64,000 nt of DNA, taken from NCBI GenBank assembly GCA_046160825.1, contig JBJXHC010000051.1, forward strand, positions 6,276-70,275, written 5' to 3'. The position numbers were made by a program, and so were the translations under genes. The notes beneath the pieces were generated by a model. That model saw only the letters and a list, made by a program, of their open reading frames with translations. It did no database searches and was not told where the DNA came from. This DNA comes from JBJXHC01 sp046160825. Lineage in GTDB: Bacteria > Bacteroidota > Ignavibacteria > UBA10030 > UBA6906. Of the stretch, positions 8,882 to 17,025 are shown piece by piece. Within the stretch, counting starts at the first letter, position 1. Each line of letters opens with the position of its first letter.

Positions 8882-9897
8882 GGCTCGCTGACGCGGCGAA
8901 ATTGTTCTGCCTCCAGCGTAAACATGAGGGAAATGCGGTGGGTGTTGCCAAGCTGATTGATGCCATCGAACTTGGCAAACGAGTAGTCGATATTTAACTT
9001 GGGGAGTTGCAGGCCTGCGCCGAATGTAATTTGCTTGACGTCGCTATACCCAACGCGCAAGGCAACGAGATTCTTCAATTGAAACTCCAGCCCACCATGC
9101 AAGTCCATGCTGATAGGGCCGGCGTTGAATGTTGAGGCATACTGTCTGTTCTCAAAACGGATATCGAAATCAATGGCTGGTGCAAACCTGCCGCCAAAAG
9201 CTTCGATAAAATACGCCGATCCGATTTTCATTGTCGGAGAGATGAGTTCATTCGTGCCCGTGTCCCACGCAAGGAATGTCGTGGTCACATCCTGAAGATT
9301 GGCGCCCAGTACCAGGTTCTCAAAAGGCGTGTACCACAATCCGACATCGAACCCGATCCCGGTTGCGGAATTGTCCCCCAGCTCTCGACGGATAATCTTG
9401 ACATTCGCACCGTAACTAAAATCATCGGAGTATTTTTTTGAATACGTGAGATAGAACGCCCAGTCTGATGCACTGAAATATGATATTTGGCTCTCGTCAA
9501 GTCTTTCGCCGGGGTCGAAAATCCCGTTTCCATTCAGATCAATGAGGGCGCCGCGAGTGTCTTTGATATCATCAACGCCGAGTCGTATAACACTCAGCCC
9601 AAGACTGGCACTTGTACCGAACGGCATCGCGGCCGCAGCGTAATCGTAATTCACAAGATTACCAAACTGCTCATCATGCATGAGTGTAAACTGGGGATAA
9701 TTAATATGTGAAAGTCCGGCGGGATTCCAGTAACCTGCGGTCACATCATTTGCAAGGGCAACGAACGCACCACCCATGCCAAGCGCTCTGCCACCAACAC
9801 CAAGCGACATAAATTCTCCGGCATACTTCCCTACTCCCGTTGCACCATGTGTACACTGTGCAATTAGTAACCCCAGCATCACCCCACGAAGTCTCAT
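8878..9897 (-). CDS. PorV/PorQ-family outer-membrane protein
   Basis: A 339-residue outer-membrane protein. A short signal peptide (residues 1-18) is followed by GVGKYAGEFMSLGVGGRALGMGGAFVALANDVTAGYWNPAGL, the hallmark N-terminus of the PorV/PorQ/UPF0164 family, which is related to the FadL barrel. The rest is barrel strands ending in ISLMFTLEAEQFRRVSEP. In Bacteroidota PorV shuttles type IX secretion cargo, but many family members in Chlorobi and Ignavibacteria relatives have no proven T9SS role. An EF-hand-like Asp-rich loop, DLNGNGIFDPGE, is visible near residue 125. The small lipoprotein gene directly follows and overlaps its stop, suggesting a pair. Confidence 0.9.
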   Translation of the reverse strand: MRLRGVMLGLLIAQCTHGATGVGKYAGEFMSLGVGGRALGMGGAFVALANDVTAGYWNPAGLSHINYPQFTLMHDEQFGNLVNYDYAAAAMPFGTSASLGLSVIRLGVDDIKDTRGALIDLNGNGIFDPGERLDESQISYFSASDWAFYLTYSKKYSDDFSYGANVKIIRRELGDNSATGIGFDVGLWYTPFENLVLGANLQDVTTTFLAWDTGTNELISPTMKIGSAYFIEAFGGRFAPAIDFDIRFENRQYASTFNAGPISMDLHGGLEFQLKNLVALRVGYSDVKQITFGAGLQLPKLNIDYSFAKFDGINQLGNTHRISLMFTLEAEQFRRVSEP

Positions 9898-9951
9898 ATC
9901 CCGCCTCTTATTGTTGGCTGTTGCGTTTCAACTCAAGCAAAATCGGAAAAC

Positions 9952-9989
9952 GCCACATGAAAAGCAAGGTGGCAAATTCCGGATGTGGC
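9952..9989 (-). terminator. Possible weak terminator or hairpin after dnaX
   Basis: A perfect 7-bp inverted repeat GCCACAT / ATGTGGC with a 24-base loop lies just after the dnaX stop and is followed on the minus strand by GTTTTCC. The large loop and short T-run make termination uncertain. Confidence 0.3.
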
Positions 9990-10002
9990 CTGAGTCAACT
10001 GG

Positions 10003-11679
10003 TTATTGCAGAGGTTCGGCACCCAGTTCCCTTTTCATCGCCGAAACGATAGGATGTTCCTCCTTTGAGACGGTAGGAACGGTAGGTTGGGACGAGGAAG
10101 GCACATCAGAAGCAGCATGTTGGAGGGCTGGATTGATCTCCACCTCCAAGCGCGCATTGGTATTGAAGACTTTTTGGATGATGCCCGAGAGCATCTCTTT
10201 ATTTCGCCTGACGGAGGATGCCTGAAAGTCGTTCGCGCATCCTATTCGAATCGTCCCTCCTTCAGAACCAAGCAACGTTGTTGACTCAAGTACTGAACCG
10301 AGAGAAATGCGTTGACGTCGCACCTCGCTAATGAACTCGTTCCAACGGGACGCGACTTCGCCCTCAGAAAGCGGTGCTGTCGTTATCTGGGGCGAAGCGG
10401 GTGATACTTCGGGCAAAGGGGAAACCCGGCGCACAAAACGTTTCGGCGGACCGGCATTGCCTTCAGGTTCACGGACACCGGAAGAGGGAACGCTCATCCG
10501 CTCGGGAGGAGTGGCAACTACCGAAGCGCCTTCAGGGAGTTTTTTTTTCATCTCTTCCAGTTGTCGCAGGAGTTCTCCAACCTCTACAGCCTTCTGCATT
10601 GTGATCATTTGTACCAGATCAACTTCAAGTCTGAAGCGCGGCTGCGAGCTCCATCGTATGGCCGCTTCCGTTGTCGAGACTTGTCTCTGCATCCGAAGAA
10701 GATCGGAAAGCGTGAACGCTCCGGCTTCTTCCATGTACCGCTTTCGATACACATCGGAGGCCTCAATCAACTCGGAACTCTTCGTCGTCTTTGCAACGAG
10801 GATATTTCTCAAGTGTTCCGTCAGTCCGGAGAGAAACTCCCGGAGATCGTTGCCTTGTATCATCAACCCTTCGACTAACTGAAGTCCGCCATGTGCATCC
10901 TTTGTTTTCACCAGGTCCGTCACGTTGAAGAACAATTCCACGTCAATGACATTCATTGCCTGTACGAGGGACTTGTATTCAACTTTCTTGCCGCAGAGTG
11001 AGACGACCTGATCGAACGTGCTCTGTGCATCCCTCAGCGATCCATCCCCCTTGCGTGCGACGAGCATGAGTGATTCTTCGTCAATCTCCACCCCTTCGGT
11101 TGCTGCAATTGCCCGAAGGTTACCCATAATCTTGTCGATGGCGATGCGGCGAAACTCAAACCGCTGGCAGCGCGAGAGAATCGTTGCCGGCAATTTGTGA
11201 ATTTCCGTGGTCGCAAAAATAAATAATACGTGGGCAGGTGGTTCCTCAAGTGTTTTCAAAAGAGCATTGAAGGCCTCTTTTGTCAACATGTGCACTTCGT
11301 CGATGATATAGACTTTGTATTTTCCTTGTGAAGGAGCATACCGCACCGAATCACGGAGGTTCCTGATTTCTTCCACCCCGCGGTTGGATGCACCATCGAT
11401 TTCCAGGACATCAAAACTGCGGCCTTCTGTGATTTCACGGCACAGAAGGCATTCGTTATCCGGGTTGAAGTCAATGGGACTGAGGCAGTTGACCGCCTTG
11501 GCAAGTATACGTGCAGTTGTTGTCTTGCCAACACCGCGCGGACCACTGAAGAGGTATGCATGGGCAAGCCTCTTTGTGGCGATCGCATTCCGCAGTGTCA
11601 CGGTGATGTGATCTTGCGCTGTAACGTCTTCGAATTTCAGTGGCCGCCATTTACGGGCGGTAACGATGTATTCGCTCAT
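10003..11679 (-). CDS. dnaX: DNA polymerase III subunits tau/gamma
   Basis: A 558-residue clamp-loader ATPase. It has Walker A GPRGVGKTT (residues 46-54), a zinc-binding Cys group (C65...C77, C80), Walker B YIIDEVHML (125-132), sensor ATTEIHKLPATILSRCQRF and a domain III ending near 368. Residues beyond 380 are a low-complexity linker and a C-terminal tau-specific part. The protein forms the clamp-loader core and links polymerase to DnaB. A run of nine A at codons 378-380 could produce a gamma-like short form (see the separate entry). Expression context: it follows lon on the same strand with 21 bases between. An AAGGA motif lies two bases before the ATG, which is closer than usual. Confidence 0.95.
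   Translation of the reverse strand: MSEYIVTARKWRPLKFEDVTAQDHITVTLRNAIATKRLAHAYLFSGPRGVGKTTTARILAKAVNCLSPIDFNPDNECLLCREITEGRSFDVLEIDGASNRGVEEIRNLRDSVRYAPSQGKYKVYIIDEVHMLTKEAFNALLKTLEEPPAHVLFIFATTEIHKLPATILSRCQRFEFRRIAIDKIMGNLRAIAATEGVEIDEESLMLVARKGDGSLRDAQSTFDQVVSLCGKKVEYKSLVQAMNVIDVELFFNVTDLVKTKDAHGGLQLVEGLMIQGNDLREFLSGLTEHLRNILVAKTTKSSELIEASDVYRKRYMEEAGAFTLSDLLRMQRQVSTTEAAIRWSSQPRFRLEVDLVQMITMQKAVEVGELLRQLEEMKKKLPEGASVVATPPERMSVPSSGVREPEGNAGPPKRFVRRVSPLPEVSPASPQITTAPLSEGEVASRWNEFISEVRRQRISLGSVLESTTLLGSEGGTIRIGCANDFQASSVRRNKEMLSGIIQKVFNTNARLEVEINPALQHAASDVPSSSQPTVPTVSKEEHPIVSAMKRELGAEPLQ
10540..10548 (-). other. Nine-A slippery run in dnaX
   Basis: The coding strand reads ATG followed by nine A and then CTCCCTGAA. 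In the zero frame this is M-K-K-K-L-P-E. A -1 shift or one extra A in the mRNA gives K-K-K-T-P and then TGA, making a product of about 382 residues that ends just after domain III, the size class of gamma. A +1 shift also meets a stop soon after. Placement matches the Thermus dnaX A9 slippage site. Prediction only. Confidence 0.6.
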
Positions 11680-11700
11680 CTTCCTTGACAGATCATAAAA

Positions 11701-14100
11701 CTATCGTGGTCGTTTCTTGCGGTGTGAAGATTTGGGAAATACGTGGGCGAGTGCTTCTTCGATGTTGCCCACGGGTGTAATCTTCAGACCCTCCTTCACC
11801 CGCGCCGGAATGTCGGGCAGGTCCTTGACATTTTCCTGGGGGATGAGCACCTCGCCCATTCCGCTTCGCTGTGCGGCAAGCAGTTTTTCATTCAACCCGC
11901 CGATGCCCAATACTTCACCGCGCAGGGTGATTTCGCCCGTCATTGCAACATCGGCACGAGCCGCCTTGCCGCTGATTGCAGAATACATTGCCATGGCCAT
12001 CGTAATCCCGGCCGACGGACCGTCTTTAGGAATGGCCCCTTCCGGGAGATGGATATGGATTTCTTTTTTCTTATGGAACGACGGATTCAGACCAAGCTGT
12101 GCTGCATTGGATCGAAGGTAACTCAGGGCTGCATGCGCCGATTCCTTCATCACATCCCCCAGTTGCCCAGTCAGCGTGAGCTTCTCCTGACCGGACATGA
12201 CGGTAACATCAACGGCGAGAATTTCTCCGCCAACCGCCGTCCATGCGAGTCCGGTGACTGAGCCGACACGGCCGGTCTCTGAGCGGCGTCTGTTTCTGAA
12301 CTTCGGCACACCGAGGTGCTGCTCGATTTTTTCCGGATTGATGACAACGCCCTGTTTGCGCACTTTCTTTCCATTCCGTTGAGAAGAAAGGACAAGTTCC
12401 TTGGCGACCTTTCTGCACACCGACGCAATCTCGCGCTCAAGATTCCGCACTCCCGCCTCACGCGTATACTCGCCGATGATCTTGTCGAGGGCCGCGTCGG
12501 TAAATTCCACACCGGCTTTGGAGAGGCCGTGTTCGTCAAGTTGTTTGAGAATAATATGGCGACGCGCAATCTCACGTTTATCATGAAGGAGATAGCCCGG
12601 GAGTTCGATCACTTCCATGCGATCCTGCAAAGGCAACGGTATAGCATATCGTATGTTCGCTGTTGTTATGAACATGACGCGGGAAAGATCATAGTCCACA
12701 TCCAGGTAGTGGTCATTGAAAGCCACGTTTTGTTCGGGATCCAGCACTTCCAACAGTGCTGCAGATGGGTCGCCGCGAAAATCCATGCTCATCTTATCGA
12801 CCTCATCAAGCAGCATCACCGGGTTCGTGACTCCGGCACGCTTCATGGACTGGAGGATCTTTCCGGGGAGGGCACCGATGTATGTGCGTCGGTGGCCGCG
12901 AATCTCTGCCTCATCGCGTACACCACCGAGGGAAATGCGGACGAACTTGCGCCCGAGTGCGCGGGCGATGGATTTTGCCAGCGACGTTTTACCCACTCCG
13001 GGTGGCCCCACAAAGCAGAGGATCTGTCCGCGCATTTCCTTGACCAGATTCAGAACTGCAATATGTTCAAGAATACGCTCCTTGGGTTTCTCCAATCCAA
13101 AGTGGTCTTCATCCAGTATTGCCTTCACATGCGCAACGTCTAGATCATCCTTGGTTTTCTTCTGCCATGGAACGTTCACCATCCAGTCAAGGTAACTGCG
13201 GATGACACTCGATTCGGGTGAAAGTGGCGGGGTTTTCTTCAGTTTGCTGAATTCCTCCATCGCCTTCTCTTCCACTGGGGCCGGCATTTTTGCCTTCTTG
13301 ATTTCATCGCGCAGCTTGTTCAGCTCCGGCGATCCCTCGTCATCGCCAAGCTCATCCTGCAATATGCGAATCTGTTCCTGGATAAAGAACTTGCGTTGTG
13401 ACCGGGCAATATTGTCGTGAACCTTGGTGTCAATTTCCTTTTCAATCTTCAGAATGTCGTTCTCGGAGTTCAATATCCTGATCAGTTCATGCATCTGATC
13501 GCGGAGGATGGGCATCTCAAGAACCTTCTGTTTCACCTCAACACTCTGGAGAATGTTCGATGCGATATAGAAAAGTTTACGCTTGGGGTCCTTGGTATTC
13601 TCGAATGCCACGAGTACTTCCGTCGGCACATTACGATTCAGATGGACGTACTCCGTGAAAAGACTTGATGTGTGCCGCAGAAGCGCATCAAGTTCGGAGT
13701 CCATTGTTGCAGAAACATCCGTGATCCGCAACTCTGCCTCCAGGAACTTCTTGTTCTCCAGAAACTTGACGACGGAAGCCTGGACAACTCCATCAACCAG
13801 GATTTTCATCAGTCCGTTGGGGAGTTTTAGGATCTGAATAATCTTGGCAATCGTACCATCGCGATAGATGTCATCGATTCCGGGTTCTTCGGTAACAGAA
13901 GTTCTTTGGGCCGAAAGGAAAATGTACTTGTCGTGTTCCAGTGCTTCATTCACGGCACGCAGGGACGATTCACGACCGACGAGGACGGGAAAAATCATGT
14001 AGGGAAATACAACAACATCACGCAGAGGGAGAACCGGAAGTTGCTGCGGAATTGAGCCGTGCGGGTTAGTCGTGGTCTCTGCGTGATTCTCTGTTTGCAT
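11701..14100 (-). CDS. lon: ATP-dependent protease Lon
   Basis: A 799-residue serine protease of the LonA type. The N-terminal substrate-binding domain covers about 20-220 (LPVLPLRDVVVFPYMIFPVLVGR), followed by a coiled coil. The AAA+ module carries Walker A GPPGVGKTS and Walker B VMLLDEVDK. The protease domain has catalytic Ser696 in KDGPSAG and Lys739 in GGLNEKLLAA, exactly 43 residues apart as expected for the dyad. It degrades misfolded and regulatory proteins in the cytoplasm. A nearly ideal sigma-70 promoter lies upstream. No HrcA or heat-shock operator was recognised. Length and architecture are normal. Confidence 0.97.
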   Translation of the reverse strand: MQTENHAETTTNPHGSIPQQLPVLPLRDVVVFPYMIFPVLVGRESSLRAVNEALEHDKYIFLSAQRTSVTEEPGIDDIYRDGTIAKIIQILKLPNGLMKILVDGVVQASVVKFLENKKFLEAELRITDVSATMDSELDALLRHTSSLFTEYVHLNRNVPTEVLVAFENTKDPKRKLFYIASNILQSVEVKQKVLEMPILRDQMHELIRILNSENDILKIEKEIDTKVHDNIARSQRKFFIQEQIRILQDELGDDEGSPELNKLRDEIKKAKMPAPVEEKAMEEFSKLKKTPPLSPESSVIRSYLDWMVNVPWQKKTKDDLDVAHVKAILDEDHFGLEKPKERILEHIAVLNLVKEMRGQILCFVGPPGVGKTSLAKSIARALGRKFVRISLGGVRDEAEIRGHRRTYIGALPGKILQSMKRAGVTNPVMLLDEVDKMSMDFRGDPSAALLEVLDPEQNVAFNDHYLDVDYDLSRVMFITTANIRYAIPLPLQDRMEVIELPGYLLHDKREIARRHIILKQLDEHGLSKAGVEFTDAALDKIIGEYTREAGVRNLEREIASVCRKVAKELVLSSQRNGKKVRKQGVVINPEKIEQHLGVPKFRNRRRSETGRVGSVTGLAWTAVGGEILAVDVTVMSGQEKLTLTGQLGDVMKESAHAALSYLRSNAAQLGLNPSFHKKKEIHIHLPEGAIPKDGPSAGITMAMAMYSAISGKAARADVAMTGEITLRGEVLGIGGLNEKLLAAQRSGMGEVLIPQENVKDLPDIPARVKEGLKITPVGNIEEALAHVFPKSSHRKKRPR

Positions 14101-14129
14101 GAGGGAGCGGGCTGTCGGTCAAAAGATGG

Positions 14130-14154
14130 AAAAAGGTGTCACGGGCGACACCTT
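14130..14154 (-). terminator. Terminator after anti-sigma factor gene
   Basis: On the minus strand an 8-bp stem AAGGTGTC / GACACCTT with a 6-base loop runs into a T-run (five T, partly within the stem). It lies between the anti-sigma stop and lon start. It sits downstream of the lon promoter, so it may attenuate lon as well as end the upstream operon. Confidence 0.55.
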
Positions 14155-14174
14155 GCGTATCTCAGTTCAAAAAA

Positions 14175-14203
14175 AATATACCAAGATTATGATGGTTTGT
14201 CAA
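14175..14203 (-). promoter_or_regulatory. lon promoter, near-consensus sigma-70
   Basis: On the minus strand: perfect TTGACA (14198-14203), a 17-base spacer, and TATATT (14175-14180, 5 of 6). The predicted start of transcription is near 14168, about 68 bases before the lon ATG. This is one of the best promoter matches in the window. Confidence 0.7.
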
Positions 14204-14250
14204 GAAATCTGTCGGAGGGTCTTGTGTCTTATATGACGAATGATGAGCGC

Positions 14251-15099
14251 TTATTTCGGCTGACTTGGGTTGCCCCCGTCATCGCTTACACACGCGATCA
14301 AATCGTTTTCCGGCATGTGCGCAACGGCAGAGCAGAGCGTCCGGCCGTCGGTCCAGAGCACGATGGAATATCCGTCGTCGAGCGCAGTTGAGTACCGGCC
14401 TGTGCGGCGAAGTTCCTGTTTTGCCTCTTCCGGCAGACTGATCCTCTCTCCCTTTTGAACTTCTTTCCAGCAAGCCTGGTAAAGATACACAACTTCATTG
14501 TCGTGTTTGTAAACAACGTGCGCGAGTTTCAGGCCTTCGTAATCATTCAAGATGCCGCCAATGAGGCTGCAGCGTTTCATCTTCGGTACAAGAACGGGGA
14601 ATGTTGTCTTCCCGCTAAAGTACCCGGCCATTTTCTCGAATTCGGTCACCTCCGGCTGAATCCTTCGATCGACGACAGCGCGATAATTTGCAAAGGATTG
14701 CTGAATGACATTTCCAGAGAGAAGCGACGCCTGCTGGATGGGAGATGATGTGTCTTGTGGGCTTAGCAGTATGACGACGGCAATGCACGCGGCAGCAAAC
14801 GCAACAGCCGGTTTGAAGTACACTGATTCCTGAAGCGAGCGCACCCACTCTCGCACACGATAAGCCTGGCCTTGGTTTTGAGCAAGCAGCAAGTTTGCGA
14901 CACGCGCTCTTACCGCTTCAGGAGTTCTCACCATTCCAAGCCTGGATCTGACAATGGACTTGGTGAGGGACTCGCTCTCGTATTCGCCGCGGCATTGTGG
15001 ACACTTTCCCGCATGCGCAAGAAAGCCCGATTTCGTTTCCTCCGAAAGCCGGTTATCCACTGCTGCCGTTACATGGTCTTGAAATTCTCTACATTCCAC
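14251..15099 (-). CDS. Zinc-finger (ZAS) anti-sigma factor
   Basis: A 282-residue membrane anti-sigma factor. The N-terminus has the ZAS motif H29-x3-C33-x2-C36 (HAGKCPQC) plus Cys3, which binds zinc and holds the cognate ECF sigma factor. One membrane span lies at about residues 95-113 (KPAVAFAAACIAVVILL). The outer 170 residues are periplasmic and contain several Cys (in KRCSLIGG, YQACWKE, RTLCSAVAH, LIACVSD), possibly for disulfides or redox sensing. It lies directly downstream of the sigma gene on the same strand, 51 bases apart. Release of sigma by regulated proteolysis, perhaps by RseP at 284-1600, is only inference. Confidence 0.88.
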   Translation of the reverse strand: MECREFQDHVTAAVDNRLSEETKSGFLAHAGKCPQCRGEYESESLTKSIVRSRLGMVRTPEAVRARVANLLLAQNQGQAYRVREWVRSLQESVYFKPAVAFAAACIAVVILLSPQDTSSPIQQASLLSGNVIQQSFANYRAVVDRRIQPEVTEFEKMAGYFSGKTTFPVLVPKMKRCSLIGGILNDYEGLKLAHVVYKHDNEVVYLYQACWKEVQKGERISLPEEAKQELRRTGRYSTALDDGYSIVLWTDGRTLCSAVAHMPENDLIACVSDDGGNPSQPK

Positions 15100-15150
15100 T
15101 TTCGCCCAACCCGGTTGTTAACAATAATGCATCCCTGTTCTTCTCTCGCT

Positions 15151-15759
15151 TTAGGTTTCTGTGACGTAACCGCGGTTCTTCGCGTATTCAAGAAGTTTCG
15201 CCCGCAACAACTTTCTTCCGCGGTGCAGTCGCGATCTGACTGTACCGAGAGGAATATCCACAAACTCTGCTATCTCCTCGTATGTCAATCTCTCGATGTC
15301 GGAAAGGATGACCACCGTCCGGAAATCATCGGGAAGACTCGCAACGGCATTGGTGACATCATCGTCGAGAAGATTTCCGAGCAACGACTCCTGTAAGTCG
15401 TTAGGGTCCGCGCCCTCTTCGCGTACGGTGTTATAGAAATCCTTGATTTCATCATAGTCGACTGTTTCCGGATCCTTGGACTCCTTCCGGTAACGATTGA
15501 TGTAGGAGTTCTTCATGATTCGAAACAACCATGCCCGTATGTTCGTTCCCTTCTCATACTTGTCCCAGAAGCGATAGGCTTTTAGATAGGTTTCCTGTAC
15601 CAGGTCTTCGGCGTCCAATCCGTTGCTGGTCATGCGCAAAGCGAAGTTGTAGAGAATATCCATGTGAGGAAGGGCTTCCCGTTCAAATTCGCTGTGTTTC
15701 TCGGTTTTGGTCGAAGTGGTCATCAAGGGTAAGGTCGTATTGTCTGCTGAAGCGTCCAT
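15151..15759 (-). CDS. ECF RNA polymerase sigma factor (RpoE type)
   Basis: A 202-residue sigma-70 family factor. Region 2 is visible at LYNFALRMTSNGLDAEDLVQETYLKAYRFWDKY with the core-binding and -10 segments, and region 4 at LPDDFRTVVILSDIERLTYEEIAEFVDIPLGTVRSRLHRGRKLL, a helix-turn-helix for the -35. Regions 1.1 and 3 are absent, as in ECF factors. ATG at 15759 is chosen; a longer form would need TTG at 15777, and a shorter ATG at 15720 is also possible. It is followed by its anti-sigma gene, the standard pair. The stimulus is unknown. Confidence 0.92.
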   Translation of the reverse strand: MDASADNTTLPLMTTSTKTEKHSEFEREALPHMDILYNFALRMTSNGLDAEDLVQETYLKAYRFWDKYEKGTNIRAWLFRIMKNSYINRYRKESKDPETVDYDEIKDFYNTVREEGADPNDLQESLLGNLLDDDVTNAVASLPDDFRTVVILSDIERLTYEEIAEFVDIPLGTVRSRLHRGRKLLRAKLLEYAKNRGYVTET

Positions 15760-15814
15760 GGCATGCAAAAGGTACAACTATCGACTGCGAATTTCAAGAA
15801 GCGATGGAAATGGA

Positions 15815-16987
15815 TTATGGCCGGGGGTAGTAAAGTTGGAGAGTGTCGAGAAGTCCCTCAAGTGTGTACGTAGCGTCCAGCTTGAGGTAGTCGACCGACG
15901 ACTTTCGCAGTCCTCCATCTATGACCTCAAGAGAAGACATGGTTGACAGATCACCAATATCTTTGATGGTAACATGGGTATGATTGTTCAACGAAGGGGA
16001 TCGTGTCAACCCGATGTCAATGCCATGCTGGGCACCGTTGGGGTGTTCAATGACAACGTCCTTTATGATGATGTCAAAGATGCGCTTGCCATTTTCCGGA
16101 AGGTCATGATAGTGATCCAGATCGACATCCTGATAGGCACCTGTCGCGATGCCGCAAAGTGAACTCAGGATGCCAACGTAGTTCAGTTTGCGCACGAAAC
16201 TTTTCCCGGGGTCGGCTGGCCAGTGCCCTGATTCAATGAGTACTGTGCTTGTACCCCATGACTGCATCCTGTCGCCAAAGGCCCGTGGCTCGTACGTATC
16301 GTTGTAGCGCGCTATGTTATGCGGAATGAAATGCGCAAGGGTGCGTGCAATAAATGCCGCCACGCGCATTGCGCGTATCCGAACAAGAGGCGTGGTCTTT
16401 TTTTCATCTAGGGCCGGGGCGAGAAGAGCAATCGCCGTCACCTCGCGCGTTGACCCCACGCTGCTGAGTTCCTGGTCGTGTAGATTGAATCCAAACCGGG
16501 GTTTCAGTTTCCGCTGAAGTGACCGGAGAATGTTCGCTTCCGGGGTAACAAGTGCCAGCGCATCGCGGTTCATATCAATATTGCATGCCGTGCGGCGTTG
16601 AATACGTTCGGCACCATCCGGGTTGAGCATTGGTACTGCATAAATTCTGGTCTCATCGAGAAGGCCCGATATTTCCGGTGACAGCGACTCTGTTGCCATG
16701 TGTTTGAACAGATCCAACAACGCCAGAGTGGCCGTTGGTTCATCGCCGTGCATTTGCGACCAGAGCAACACCGTCTTCTCCCCCTTGCCGCAAGAGAGGA
16801 GGTGAATCGAGCGACCCTCCAGCGAGGTTCCGATCTCCTCCATGTGAAGTCGCCCCTTGCTCAGCCCGGTAATGCGGCGGAATTCCGGGATAACTGCTTC
16901 ATGTTTGCAGTTGGATGGTGTAATCTCATCGACGCGGAAGTGTTCATAGTTGTTGAACAACTCCTTCGCTAATGCGCTTGGTGTCAT
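15815..16987 (-). CDS. M14-family zinc carboxypeptidase
   Basis: A 390-residue protein of the M14 metallocarboxypeptidase family. Zinc ligands are H80 and E83 in HGDEP and H170 in FNLHDQ, and the likely catalytic Glu is E252 in VLIESGHWP. The NPDGAERIQRRT and NIDMNRD segments match the substrate-binding part of the fold. No signal peptide is seen, so a cytoplasmic enzyme is likely. About 100 extra residues follow the catalytic domain (from about 285). Substrate is unknown; peptide or peptidoglycan-tail cleavage are both possible for this family. It lies 38 bases after the DUF4175 gene on the same strand. Confidence 0.88.
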   Translation of the reverse strand: MTPSALAKELFNNYEHFRVDEITPSNCKHEAVIPEFRRITGLSKGRLHMEEIGTSLEGRSIHLLSCGKGEKTVLLWSQMHGDEPTATLALLDLFKHMATESLSPEISGLLDETRIYAVPMLNPDGAERIQRRTACNIDMNRDALALVTPEANILRSLQRKLKPRFGFNLHDQELSSVGSTREVTAIALLAPALDEKKTTPLVRIRAMRVAAFIARTLAHFIPHNIARYNDTYEPRAFGDRMQSWGTSTVLIESGHWPADPGKSFVRKLNYVGILSSLCGIATGAYQDVDLDHYHDLPENGKRIFDIIIKDVVIEHPNGAQHGIDIGLTRSPSLNNHTHVTIKDIGDLSTMSSLEVIDGGLRKSSVDYLKLDATYTLEGLLDTLQLYYPRP

Positions 16988-17025
16988 GCGATGATAATGA
17001 TGGTGATGTGTTTGTTCCGGTGGTT

